From the NCBI GenBank assembly GCA_949511625.1, contig CATFEX010000042.1:1-39210 (forward strand): a stretch of 39,210 nucleotides of DNA. The letters are read 5' to 3'. The translations under genes were made by a program, and so were the position numbers. Numbering within the stretch: the stretch's first letter is position 1; each line of letters opens with the position of its first letter. Under the pieces are notes generated by a model. That model saw nothing but the letters and a program-made list of their open reading frames with translations. It was not told the origin of the DNA and searched no databases. Of this stretch, positions 17,438 through 26,356 are shown piece after piece. The DNA comes from UBA11891 sp003533785 (GTDB lineage: Bacteria; Bacteroidota; Bacteroidia; Flavobacteriales; Flavobacteriaceae).

Positions 17438-19879
17438 TTAATAAACGAAATCGCATTGGAAAGATCCAATGGGAGATCCATCGGGAATTTTGGGGGTATC
17501 ATGGGTTTTGAATGCGTTGGGTTGGGTATATAACAGCTGTATTTTGTGCTGCAAATAACGATCAAAATCGGTTGCTGACTCTGCATCAGCAACCAATTCC
17601 AAACGGCTAAAAAATGCAATTATTTGAGATGCTACTTGTGGGAATATTTTTTTATTTAAATACAATTCAATCAGATGATTAACTATTCCATCTTTAAGTA
17701 TCATTTGAATATTTTTTTCTGTATTACTGGTGGTAGTAAATTCAAAGATATTTTCATATAAAGCCGTCAACACCTCTTCAAATCCCAACTGAGAAGGGTC
17801 AAAAGTCGTTTGTTGGATCAAACGGTTGATTCTTTCAGGATGGAGCAACATCTTCAATTGCATAGAAGTAAGAGTTTCGGCTAAACTCAAATGATCAAAG
17901 GCAACTCCTGTTTGACTTTTGAAACTTTCTCTTCCCCGTGGATTACCAAAGGATCTTGGCGGAAGAATTGAAAGAAATTTTTTTGGCAACAACAGTGTTT
18001 TTGGATATAATGTTTTGAGAAAAGAAGACAGTGCGTTTCTTTGAATGGCTGCATCAAGGAAAGAAGTAGTATAGGTTTTGGGCCCCTTTACACCATATTC
18101 ATAGGAAAGTCCTCCAATCAGTTTACTAACCGCCTCCACTTGGTAGCGATGCAATAAATAAATAGGAACAAGGCGATCCTCTAATTGAGTGTAGGTTTCT
18201 CCTTCTTTTAGATGGTCCAAATCCATTTGATTCAGCGCCACTTTTCGTATTTCAAGTAAGTTATTCAACTCTTCAATCGGACTCGACCCGTTGTCCCATA
18301 GATGAGCACTCGGATGCGCTCCCCCCAAAGGACGGGCATCTTGATCAGTGATAAAAGGCAAGCCCAACTTTTCACTTGATTCTAGTATTTCTCTGAGTGC
18401 CAGGGTCTTGTTTGTTTCTGCACTGAAATCACTATATGCGTAGGCAACACTGACTTTGTCCCATTCTCCAATTCCTGTATCATAGGCATTGGCGTATGAA
18501 ATTTTTCCATCAATCAATTCAAGAGTTGGATGTGGGTAGTCCATCACAGAAGCCCTGTCTTTTGTACTGGCAGCAAAATTGTGAGCAAATCCCAAGGTAT
18601 GTCCTATTTCATGGGCTGAAAGTTGACGTATACGAGCCAAAGCCATTTCTAATATTTCAGGTTTCGATTGCTCTCCAACAAAGGGTTTTTCTGTCAAGCC
18701 AAGAGCGATCATGTAATCCTGGCGTATTCGTAAGCTCCCTAAACTCACCTGTCCTTTAATTATCTCTCCTGTTCTTGGATCTACCACACTGCTTCCGTAA
18801 CTCCAACCCCTAGTGGAACGATGTACCCATTGAATCACATTATAACGAATATCCATTGGATCAACAGTATCCGGGAGGACTTTAACCTGAAAAGCATCTT
18901 TAAATCCAATGGTTTCAAAAGCGTCGTTCCACCATCGTCCCCCTTCCAATAATGCAGAGCGAACAGGTTCTGGAGTGCCATTATCCAAGTAATATACAAT
19001 AGGCTCCACTGCTTCGCTTAATTCAGCTTTGGGATCTTTTTTTCTCAATCGATGACGAACAATCCACTCTTGAAGGGTAGCTTCTTCTACGGGGGTTGCA
19101 TAATCATAATACCGTAACGCATTCACCCCAGCGCGCGGGTCAAACTTACGAGGTTCATATTCATTATCTGGTAATTCAATGAATGAATGGTGTTGGTGAA
19201 CAGTGACTGCTTCAGCTGAGGGAGTAACACTGCGAATCCATTCTCCTTCTGGGGTTCCAGTAAAGGTTAACAATACTTCAAATTCAACATTTTTTGGAAA
19301 AGCCCGGGTTCGTTCCAAAGAGAGGGCTGAACGACTGGAATCAACTATATAGGTTCCTTGTTTAGTTTCTTTTAATCGTTTGGCGACTCCATGTGCATCC
19401 AGCTTCAAAAAAGGGGTGAGATCGATCCAATATTCATTCTTGGTTTTTTTTTCAATAGGAAACCCAAACAAGACTGATTTTGCAAAAGCTTGCGTAACAG
19501 ATTTTTTCTCTAAGGTATTTTTCGTGGTAGCTCGATACTTGTAATTGGGTTGCACCAACAACAATTTATCCCCCGCTTTTTCAAATTTAACTATGCGTCG
19601 ACGTCCCAATTGCCCACGATCCAATCCAATGTCATTACTACCTATACCCTCCGAAAGACTGTTTACATAAAGGAATTCCTTGTCTAATTCAGACACCTTT
19701 AGAAGAATCTTATCGTTTGATTCCTTGTATTCAAATGAAAAAAATCCATTGTAGGAGTTTGCGTTCGTCTTCTCTAGATTTTTTTTAGCACTGCGGTAGA
19801 GCAAGTGCCGTTTTTGCTTTGCGGTTGCTGTGGTAATTGATAGCGAGAAAATTATAATTAAAAGGTTGCGGACTCCCAT
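17438..19879 (-). CDS. Secreted zinc metalloprotease (HExxHxxGxxH, DUF5117-type)
   Basis: An 813-residue protein with an N-terminal signal peptide (about residues 1-20, hydrophobic IIIFSLSITTATA). The catalytic zinc site HEIGHTLGFAHN lies near residues 418-430, a full HExxHxxGxxH metzincin-type motif; the next segment SVMDYP supplies the downstream methionine turn. The preceding 350 residues match the large N-terminal region of Bacteroidota proteases annotated DUF5117/DUF5118, and the long C-terminal part is of unknown role. It is first of a two-gene peptidase unit. The physiological substrate is not known. A promoter-like pair (TTTG-N19-TATCTTTA) lies upstream. Confidence 0.88.
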   Translation of the reverse strand: MGVRNLLIIIFSLSITTATAKQKRHLLYRSAKKNLEKTNANSYNGFFSFEYKESNDKILLKVSELDKEFLYVNSLSEGIGSNDIGLDRGQLGRRRIVKFEKAGDKLLLVQPNYKYRATTKNTLEKKSVTQAFAKSVLFGFPIEKKTKNEYWIDLTPFLKLDAHGVAKRLKETKQGTYIVDSSRSALSLERTRAFPKNVEFEVLLTFTGTPEGEWIRSVTPSAEAVTVHQHHSFIELPDNEYEPRKFDPRAGVNALRYYDYATPVEEATLQEWIVRHRLRKKDPKAELSEAVEPIVYYLDNGTPEPVRSALLEGGRWWNDAFETIGFKDAFQVKVLPDTVDPMDIRYNVIQWVHRSTRGWSYGSSVVDPRTGEIIKGQVSLGSLRIRQDYMIALGLTEKPFVGEQSKPEILEMALARIRQLSAHEIGHTLGFAHNFAASTKDRASVMDYPHPTLELIDGKISYANAYDTGIGEWDKVSVAYAYSDFSAETNKTLALREILESSEKLGLPFITDQDARPLGGAHPSAHLWDNGSSPIEELNNLLEIRKVALNQMDLDHLKEGETYTQLEDRLVPIYLLHRYQVEAVSKLIGGLSYEYGVKGPKTYTTSFLDAAIQRNALSSFLKTLYPKTLLLPKKFLSILPPRSFGNPRGRESFKSQTGVAFDHLSLAETLTSMQLKMLLHPERINRLIQQTTFDPSQLGFEEVLTALYENIFEFTTTSNTEKNIQMILKDGIVNHLIELYLNKKIFPQVASQIIAFFSRLELVADAESATDFDRYLQHKIQLLYTQPNAFKTHDTPKIPDGSPIGSFQCDFVY

Positions 19880-19893
19880 AAGCTAAATTTAAT

Positions 19894-19924
19894 TTAAAGA
19901 TAAAAAACATATCAGTCTCCCAAA
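19894..19924 (-). promoter_or_regulatory. Promoter of the peptidase pair (TTTG-N19-TATCTTTA)
   Basis: On the minus strand TTTG (19924-19921), 19 nt and TATCTTTA (19901-19894) match the Bacteroidota promoter at all but the last base of the -7 box. The box ends 14 nt before the ATG at 19879. Confidence 0.45.
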
Positions 19925-20040
19925 ATGGAATTCAAAGCAGTATCATTATTCAATACACTGTCAAGATACTCCAATGCAACCCCTAATAAACAAAATAGTA
20001 ATAAGACCGTAGTCGAGGTTCAAAAACCCTTTCAAAAATG

Positions 20041-20048
20041 TATGTTTG
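20041..20048 (+). promoter_or_regulatory. prfB: Possible -7 box for prfB (TATGTTTG)
   Basis: TATGTTTG matches TAnnTTTG and ends 10 nt before the predicted prfB ATG at 20059. No TTG/TTTG lies at the normal upstream distance, so this is a weak call. The rest of the gap between the divergent genes (19925-20040) shows nothing else I recognise. Confidence 0.3.
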
Positions 20049-20058
20049 TAAAAAAAAG

Positions 20059-21160
20059 ATGGTTCTAAATGACCAATTGAAATCATTGATGGAGCGCCAC
20101 GGTGCGCTAAGGAGGTATCTTTGACATTGATGCAAAACGCATTGATATTAACAATCAAGAAGAAAAAACTCTAGCTCCAGACTTTTGGAATGACCCCATG
20201 AATGCAGAAAAGCACATGAAAGATCTCCGAAGTCTAAAAAAATGGGTCTCAGATTACGACGCTATTAAAAATCTGTTGGACGATTTGGAGGTACTTCTCG
20301 AATTTCATCAATCGGGTGAAGCCAGCGAGAAAGAAATTGACTTACTCCACACCCATTTATTGGAGGCACTAGAAGCTCTTGAATTTCGAAACATGTTGTC
20401 GGATGAAAGTGACAGTCTGGATGCTGTCCTTCAAATAACTGCTGGTGCTGGGGGGACAGAGAGCTGTGATTGGGCAGCAATGTTGATGCGTATGTATTTG
20501 ATGTGGGGTGAGAAAAATGGGTTTAAAATCCGTGAACTCAATTATCAAGCTGGTGATGTCGCTGGCCTCAAAACAGTGACTTTAGAGTTTCAGGGAGAAT
20601 ACGGTTTTGGATGGCTAAAGGGAGAAAATGGAGTGCATCGCTTGGTCCGTATTTCGCCTTTTGATTCCAATGCCAAACGCCATACTTCCTTCGCTTCCGT
20701 CTATGTATATCCTTTAGTGGATGATCGCATTGAAATTCAGGTGAATCCTGCAGATATTTCTTGGGAAACCATGCGTGCCAGTGGTGCTGGGGGGCAAAAT
20801 GTGAACAAGGTCGAAACAGCAGTACGCCTTAGGCACCAACCCAGTGGAATCGTTATTGAAAATTCAGAAACACGCTCACAATTAGAAAATAAGAATAAGG
20901 CCATGCAATTATTAAAATCGCAACTCTATGAATTGGAGATGGAAAAAAAACGTACGGCTCGAAATGAAATTGAAGCCTCTAAGAAGAAAATTGAATGGGG
21001 TTCTCAAATAAGAAACTATGTGATGCACCCCTATAAATTAGTGAAAGATGTGCGATCACAAGTAGAAACAGCTGACGTAGACGGGGTAATGAACGGTCAA
21101 CTCGATGCTTTTTTAAAAGGCTACTTAATGTTTAATGGACAATCCAAAACAGATGAATAA
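20059..21160 (+). CDS. prfB: Peptide chain release factor 2, expressed by programmed +1 frameshift
   Basis: RF2 ends translation at UGA and UAA. The gene is in two frames: 20059-20121 (21 codons, starting MVLNDQLKSLMERHG and ending LRRYL) runs into TGA at 20122, and the main frame resumes at GAC 20123 to the stop at 21160. The product is about 366 residues, as in other RF2s. The stop-reading tripeptide SPF (in RISPFDSNAKRH) and the catalytic GGQ (ASGAGGQNVNKVET) are present. Starting at the first main-frame ATG (20198) would lose the conserved N-terminus (DIDAKRIDI, APDFWND). Low RF2 lets ribosomes slip at CTT-TGA and make more RF2, an autoregulation known in many bacteria. The HAD gene starts just before its stop. 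Confidence 0.93.
20110..20125 (+). promoter_or_regulatory. prfB: prfB programmed frameshift site (AGGAGG TAT CTT TGA C)
   Basis: An internal Shine-Dalgarno-like AGGAGG (20110-20115), TAT, the slippery CTT (20119-20121), the in-frame stop TGA (20122-20124) and the following C match the classical RF2 recoding site; the E. coli site reads AGG GGG TAT CTT TGA C. The 3-nt spacing between the SD-like element and CTT is the canonical one. Confidence 0.95.
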
Positions 21161-21767
21161 TATCAATACAATAATCTTTGACTTGGGAAATGTATTAATT
21201 GATTGGAATCCCGAATATGTTTATTTGAAAGTGTTTGAGGGTGATCGGAAAAAAATGAATTGGTTTTTTGAAGAGATCTGTACCTTCGAATGGAATGAAA
21301 ATCAAGACGCAGGATATCCTCTTGCCCAGGCAACAGAAGATCGGATAAAGTTATTCCCACAATACGAAGAATGGATTCGAATGTATTATGGCCGCTGGGA
21401 GGAAATGCTTGGAGGCGCTATAAAAGAAAGTGTTGCTATTCTAAAGAAATTGGTTGAAGACCCTTCGTATAAGGTAATAGCGCTAACCAATTGGAGCGCA
21501 GAAACCTTTCCTGTTGCCCTGGCACGATTTGAATTTTTGCATTGGTTTGAAGGAATCGTTGTTTCTGGTGCAGAGAAAACTAGAAAACCCTTCGTCCAAA
21601 TCTATGAATTAACCCTAGAGCGCTATGCTCTGCAAGCAGAGAACTGTTTATTTATAGATGATAATAAAAGAAATATTGAAGCCGCTCAACAATTGGGGAT
21701 TCAAACACATCATTTTACCAAAGCCCCTTTACTAGAAAAAGACTTAAACCAACGGGGGATTTTTTAA
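21153..21767 (+). CDS. HAD-superfamily phosphatase, YihX-like
   Basis: A haloacid dehalogenase-type hydrolase of about 204 residues. Motif I is FDLGNVLIDW, where the usual second aspartate is replaced by glycine as in YihX-type sugar-phosphate phosphatases. Motif II is the threonine in ALTNWS, motif III the lysine in KTRKPFV, and motif IV the acidic pair in CLFIDDNKRN. The substrate is unknown; glucose-1-phosphate is one possibility from the relatives. The ATG at 21153 overlaps the prfB stop (ATGAATAA); an in-frame ATG at 21135 would add six residues. Its stop overlaps the dnaB stop by 4 nt. Confidence 0.85.
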   Translation: MNNINTIIFDLGNVLIDWNPEYVYLKVFEGDRKKMNWFFEEICTFEWNENQDAGYPLAQATEDRIKLFPQYEEWIRMYYGRWEEMLGGAIKESVAILKKLVEDPSYKVIALTNWSAETFPVALARFEFLHWFEGIVVSGAEKTRKPFVQIYELTLERYALQAENCLFIDDNKRNIEAAQQLGIQTHHFTKAPLLEKDLNQRGIF

Positions 21768-23296
21768 AATGGGGTATCCTCATCTTCTGCTCCATCTCCA
21801 AACGCCTGGCTCGGTTCACCGAAATCATTGGGACTAATTGTAGGTGAAACGCCTTCCGTATTCATTTTAGAGGGAAATTCATATGAAGTGTCAAATTGGG
21901 CAAGGTCTTCAAACTTCCCTAAGTGTCCTATAAATTTCATCCGGATGTTGTCCAAGCCTCCATTTCGATGCTTAGCCACTATAAATTCAGCTTGCCCTTC
22001 GGAAGGAGATCGTTCTTCATCATCCCATTCAGTAATACCATAATATTCTGGACGGTAAATAAAAGAAACAATATCTGCGTCTTGTTCAATAGCTCCAGAT
22101 TCTCTAAGATCGGAAAGCAAAGGGCGTTTGGTTCCGCCTCGTGTTTCAACTGCTCTTGACAACTGAGATAAAGCAATTACTGGAATATCTAGCTCTTTGG
22201 CCAGCGCTTTTAGGTTTCGAGAAATCATTGAAATTTCTTGTTCGCGATTTCCCGATTTGTTATTAGTAGCAGCTGTCATTAGCTGTAAATAATCAATAAA
22301 AATCAATTTGATACCGTGCTGTGAGGCCAAACGCCTTGCCTTAGCTCGAAGATCGAAAATGGAAAGTGAAGGAGTATCATCAATAAAAAGGGGGGCTCTT
22401 TCTAGATCGCCTACTTTAACATTGAGCTGTTCCCACTCGTGAGGTGCGAGTTTACCTGTTCGCAATTTTTCAGAAGAAAGCCCTGTTTCAGCAGAAATAA
22501 GTCGAGTGATCAATTGTACCGACGACATCTCCAAGGAAAAAAAAGCTACTGGGATTTCTTTTAGAACGGCTATATTTCGTGCCATTGACAGTGTCAAAGC
22601 GGTTTTTCCCATCCCAGGGCGAGCCGCAATGATGACCAAATCACTAGGTTGCCAACCCGAAGTCAACAAATCAAGTTTTTCAAATCCAGTGCTGATTCCG
22701 CTTAATCCTTTGCGTTTGGAAATATCTTCGATTCGTTTTTTTGCTTGAATAACTAAGCTTTGAGCTGTTTCGGATGACTTTTTAATGTTTCCCTGAGTAA
22801 CATCATAAAGTTTCGATTCTGCTTCATCTAGTAAGTCAAACACATCAATGGAATCTTTGTAGGAATTTTCAATGATCTCACTGGATATTTTAATCAAGCT
22901 TCGTTGGATAAATTTTTGAAGAATGATTCGAGCATGAAATTCTATATGGGCTGAACTGGCTACTTTTTGAGTTAATTGAACCAAATAAGGATTTCCTCCC
23001 GCTACTTCTAATTTCCCTTTTTTTTTAAGGTTGTTAGATACGGTCAATAAATCTATGGGTTCTGAAGCTTCAAACAGTTCAAAAATTGATTCAAAAATGA
23101 ATTGATGACTGGTTTTATAGAAGGCATCTCCCTGGAGAATATCTATTACTTCATCTACCCCCTTTTTGTCAATTAACATGGCCCCCAATACCGCTTCTTC
23201 AAGATCTACCGCTTGTGGTGGAATTTTACCTTTTTCTAAAGGAATGACACTTCCTGCTCCCCTATTTGCTCCTACTACTTTTTTGATCTCTTCCAT
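21764..23296 (-). CDS. dnaB: Replicative DNA helicase
   Basis: The hexameric helicase that unwinds DNA ahead of the replication fork. It has 510 residues, a little longer than usual because of an acidic C-terminal tail. The N-terminal primase-binding domain begins at PPQAVDLEEAVLGAMLID. The RecA-like domain carries Walker A ARPGMGKTA, FSLEMS, the Walker B-region FIDYLQLM and SQLSRAVE, with LRESGAIEQDAD as the arginine-containing element. There is no intein or insertion. A near -7 box (TACATTTA) lies about 4-11 nt upstream of the ATG on the minus strand. The 119-nt gap to accA otherwise shows nothing notable. Confidence 0.97.
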   Translation of the reverse strand: MEEIKKVVGANRGAGSVIPLEKGKIPPQAVDLEEAVLGAMLIDKKGVDEVIDILQGDAFYKTSHQFIFESIFELFEASEPIDLLTVSNNLKKKGKLEVAGGNPYLVQLTQKVASSAHIEFHARIILQKFIQRSLIKISSEIIENSYKDSIDVFDLLDEAESKLYDVTQGNIKKSSETAQSLVIQAKKRIEDISKRKGLSGISTGFEKLDLLTSGWQPSDLVIIAARPGMGKTALTLSMARNIAVLKEIPVAFFSLEMSSVQLITRLISAETGLSSEKLRTGKLAPHEWEQLNVKVGDLERAPLFIDDTPSLSIFDLRAKARRLASQHGIKLIFIDYLQLMTAATNNKSGNREQEISMISRNLKALAKELDIPVIALSQLSRAVETRGGTKRPLLSDLRESGAIEQDADIVSFIYRPEYYGITEWDDEERSPSEGQAEFIVAKHRNGGLDNIRMKFIGHLGKFEDLAQFDTSYEFPSKMNTEGVSPTISPNDFGEPSQAFGDGAEDEDTPF

Positions 23297-23415
23297 GGCC
23301 TAAATGTAACTTTTCTTTTCGTAGGAATTCGATACTTCTTTGCAGGAGATATCCCAATAGTAATGAAAAATGAATGTTGATAAGTATAAAAAAATGTTTA
23401 CAAGAGGGGTAATTC

Positions 23416-24369
23416 TTACTCTGAATAGACTCCCATATTATAAAACTTTTCTCGTCGAAGCTGAACACGCTGTTCTGCCTCTATTTTGGAGAGGTTTCGA
23501 AAGGCACTTTGGATTTCTTTTTTTACAGTGTCAAAAGTTTTATCCCGATCAAAATGGGCACCCCCCAGCGGTTCGGGTATCACCTTGTCAATCAATTTAG
23601 CATTCAGCATATCGGAGGGAGTTAGTTTCAATACCTCGGCAGCTTGTTCCTTGTATTCCCAACTGCGCCAAAGAATCGAAGAACATGACTCTGGCGAAAT
23701 AACAGAATACCAAGTGTTTTCCAACATGCAGATGTGATCTCCAACACCAATCCCAAGAGCACCTCCAGATGCTCCCTCTCCAATGATTATTACAATTACG
23801 GGTACCTTGATGGACATCATTTCCATGATGTTACGTGCAATAGCCTCCCCTTGCCCTCGTTCTTCAGCTTCAAGACCAGGATAGGCTCCTGGAGTATCGA
23901 TAAGGCACACGATGGGTACTTGGAATTTATCTGCTGATTTCATCAAACGCAATGCTTTGCGATAACCCTCAGGATTGGCCATTCCAAAATTTCGATATTG
24001 ACGTGTTTTAGTATTATACCCTTTTTGGGTTCCGATAAACAAATAACTTTGCTTACCAATTTTACCCATCCCACCGATCATGGCTTTGTCGTCTGCAAAT
24101 TGACGATCGCCATGCAATTCCATAAAGGTCCCTTCGGTCAGTGCATTGATATAGTCTAAAGTGTAGGGACGCGAGGGATGACGGGAAAGTTGTACCCGCT
24201 GCCAGGCAGTGAGTTGACTGTATATTTCTTTCTTGGTTTCTTCGAGTTTTTTCTTGAGTTTGTCACAAGTTTCAGTCACATCTACTTGTGTTTGATCACC
24301 CAATTCTTTGCACTGTTCTATCTTGTCTACTAATACTTTAATCGGGGTTTCAAATTCTAAATATTCCAT
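23416..24369 (-). CDS. accA: Acetyl-CoA carboxylase carboxyltransferase subunit alpha
   Basis: AccA, with AccD, moves the carboxyl group from carboxybiotin to acetyl-CoA to make malonyl-CoA for fatty-acid synthesis. It has 317 residues, the standard length. The N-terminal coiled-coil-like segment (about 8-55) and the crotonase-type core with FIGTQKGYNT, FGMANPEGYRKALRLM, DTPGAYPGLEAEERGQ and EGASGGALGIGVGD are all present. The gene lies 32 nt downstream of the EamA transporter on the same strand. A TACATTTG box in that gap may give it its own promoter. Confidence 0.97.
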   Translation of the reverse strand: MEYLEFETPIKVLVDKIEQCKELGDQTQVDVTETCDKLKKKLEETKKEIYSQLTAWQRVQLSRHPSRPYTLDYINALTEGTFMELHGDRQFADDKAMIGGMGKIGKQSYLFIGTQKGYNTKTRQYRNFGMANPEGYRKALRLMKSADKFQVPIVCLIDTPGAYPGLEAEERGQGEAIARNIMEMMSIKVPVIVIIIGEGASGGALGIGVGDHICMLENTWYSVISPESCSSILWRSWEYKEQAAEVLKLTPSDMLNAKLIDKVIPEPLGGAHFDRDKTFDTVKKEIQSAFRNLSKIEAEQRVQLRREKFYNMGVYSE

Positions 24370-24388
24370 ACTTTTGGTCTATCAGTTA

Positions 24389-24396
24389 CAAATGTA
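24389..24396 (-). promoter_or_regulatory. accA: Possible -7 box for accA (TACATTTG)
   Basis: The minus-strand octamer TACATTTG matches TAnnTTTG and ends 19 nt before the accA ATG, inside the 32-nt gap after the transporter gene. No convincing -33 element is visible. Confidence 0.3.
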
Positions 24397-24401
24397 ATAA
24401 A

Positions 24402-25295
24402 CTAACTAGATTGGGTTGCATCGGACTTCGTTTTAAAATATCCATTGCCCAGCACTGCACCAAGAATCAAAATGACACCCAAATAAAACAGTCCCCCCAA
24501 GAGCTCCTTTTCTCCAAAAACAGCTACGGATAACAAAATTCCATAAATCGGTTCCATATTGATAGTGATCATCACCGAATATGGCGATAAGACCTTCATT
24601 ACGTGTACAGATCCTACAAAAGCATAGGCTGTGCATACCAAACTTAGAACACCAAGGAGAATCATATCTTGATAGCCTAGGTGCAATGCCTGTTCCAAAA
24701 AAATGGGATTGCATGCAACCACCAGCCAAGTGAGAATCGCCCCAAATCCCAACTCATAAAATGACACCGCAGCAGCAGGAACACGATGGGCAAGTTTGCC
24801 ATTGACCAATGTAAAAAAAACACCCAGAATCGTAGATAATAGGGCGACTAACATACCCCACCATTGATTCCACTCGGATTGAAAGATTAAAATTAACCCA
24901 ACAATGGCTAGAGCTCCAAATACGAGTTCGTAAGGGATGATCTTTCTTTTAAAGAAAAAAGGTTCAAGAAGAGCTGTAAAAAAAGCACCCATCGATAACA
25001 TGGAAAGCGTGAGAGACACCCCCGCTACCTTAATGGCATAAAAAAAGCTCATCCAATGTAACGCTATAAAAACACCTCCGGCAATCAAGAGTTTAAAGTG
25101 CTTTTTGAGAACCAAAAAATCATTTGGATTCCGTATGAATATATACACCCCAATAAAGCCTGTAGCCCAAAGCATACGATGGGCAACCAATGGAGTTGCA
25201 TTCAATTGAATAAGAGCACCTAAAATTGAGGTAAATCCAAATAGGAAAACAATAAAATGAAAATGAATGAGGCTTTTACTTCTAGCGTTTGGCAT
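24402..25295 (-). CDS. EamA/DMT-family membrane transporter
   Basis: A 297-residue inner-membrane protein with about ten hydrophobic helices arranged as two EamA repeats, the layout of drug/metabolite transporters such as RhaT- and YdcZ-like exporters. The first repeat spans roughly 10-135 and the second 150-285, the second ending with the typical EPIYGILLSVAVFGE segment. The substrate is unknown; amino acids and metabolites are common in the family. It overlaps the LptF/LptG gene by 14 nt, so the two are translated together. The tail of about 10 polar residues is cytosolic. Confidence 0.88.
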   Translation of the reverse strand: MPNARSKSLIHFHFIVFLFGFTSILGALIQLNATPLVAHRMLWATGFIGVYIFIRNPNDFLVLKKHFKLLIAGGVFIALHWMSFFYAIKVAGVSLTLSMLSMGAFFTALLEPFFFKRKIIPYELVFGALAIVGLILIFQSEWNQWWGMLVALLSTILGVFFTLVNGKLAHRVPAAAVSFYELGFGAILTWLVVACNPIFLEQALHLGYQDMILLGVLSLVCTAYAFVGSVHVMKVLSPYSVMITINMEPIYGILLSVAVFGEKELLGGLFYLGVILILGAVLGNGYFKTKSDATQSS

Positions 25296-26355
25296 AATTC
25301 AATAAATAAAAAGCCAAGAATCCAAACAAGAACAGCGGAAGCCAAGCAGCTATCATTGGATCGAAATTGGCTTTCAATACCATTACGCTAAATATTTTAT
25401 CAAAAAATATATACAAAAACCCTAAAGTGATTCCAATAGCCAGATTTACTCCCATTCCTCCACGCCTTTTGAATGACGACATTGCGACAGCAATAATTGT
25501 GAGAATGAAGGCCGACAAAGGCAAACTCCAACGCTTATGGCGAATGAGTAGATGAGCATTAATCAGTTTGGAACCACTGTCGCGTTCTTTTTGGATGAAA
25601 GTGTTCAGCTCAAACAAATTCAACGTCTCAGCTTTGTAAGTTACTGGAGCCAACTCCTCGATTGCAAAATTAAAGAGAGTGTCTTTTCGGGTGGAGCTTT
25701 TTAATAGCTCTGTATCACCATCAAAGGTTCTCTCAACCACAGTTGAAAGACGAAAGACACTATCACGTTGAATCCACCGTAACGTATTTGCTGTTAATTT
25801 AGATACGAGTTTATTATTTTCGAATCGTTCAATTGAAAAATTATTAGCGCGTTTTCGAACAGGGTTGTAATTACTGACATAAATAATCTCGTTCGAGTTG
25901 ATTTGCTTAAACAGATCTGTGGTCTCTCGGGCTTTGGTTTTGTTGATGTATTTATAATTGAACGCATTAAAACCCTCATTAGATTTGGGCACGACAAACA
26001 TTCCCCCGATAAAAGCAAAACAAGCTATAAAACTCGCTGCAAATAGATAGGGACGTAAAAATCGCCCAAATGAAATTCCCGAACTTAACATCGCAATCAC
26101 CTCGGTATTATTGGCCATTTTGGAAGTAAACCATATCACCGAAAGAAATAAGAATATGGGGAAAAGCATGTTCGAAAAATACAGTGTAAAGTTGAAATAG
26201 TATTCGACCAATTCAGCAAAAGGGACTTCTTTTTCCTTGAAATTGTCAATTTTTTCAGCCATATCCACCAAAATTCCAATCGGAATAAATAAAAATACCA
26301 TCACCATGAAGGTGCTTAGGTATTTCTTTATGATATAACGATCCAATAGAAACAT
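25282..26355 (-). CDS. LptF/LptG-family lipopolysaccharide export permease
   Basis: A 357-residue YjgP/YjgQ-type permease, part of the LptB2FG transporter that extracts LPS from the inner membrane. Three helices lie at the N-terminus (about 12-110), followed by a periplasmic beta-jellyroll region (about 115-260) and three C-terminal helices. The start is taken at ATG 26355 (MFLLDRYIIKKYLSTF), because that is where the conserved family N-terminus begins and it falls 1 nt after the tgt stop; the longer upstream frame would run back into tgt. Whether it is LptF or LptG cannot be decided from the sequence alone. Confidence 0.88.
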   Translation of the reverse strand: MFLLDRYIIKKYLSTFMVMVFLFIPIGILVDMAEKIDNFKEKEVPFAELVEYYFNFTLYFSNMLFPIFLFLSVIWFTSKMANNTEVIAMLSSGISFGRFLRPYLFAASFIACFAFIGGMFVVPKSNEGFNAFNYKYINKTKARETTDLFKQINSNEIIYVSNYNPVRKRANNFSIERFENNKLVSKLTANTLRWIQRDSVFRLSTVVERTFDGDTELLKSSTRKDTLFNFAIEELAPVTYKAETLNLFELNTFIQKERDSGSKLINAHLLIRHKRWSLPLSAFILTIIAVAMSSFKRRGGMGVNLAIGITLGFLYIFFDKIFSVMVLKANFDPMIAAWLPLFLFGFLAFYLLNYAKR

Positions 26356-26356
26356 G

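Noticed and set aside
19961..20158. Minus-strand frame of about 65 codons across the prfB 5' end
   Set aside because: It lies over the two-frame prfB start and shows no signal, domain or promoter.
24433..24729. Minus-strand frame inside the EamA transporter gene
   Set aside because: It is a shifted frame of a well-supported ten-helix transporter, rich in Cys and Trp as random frames are.
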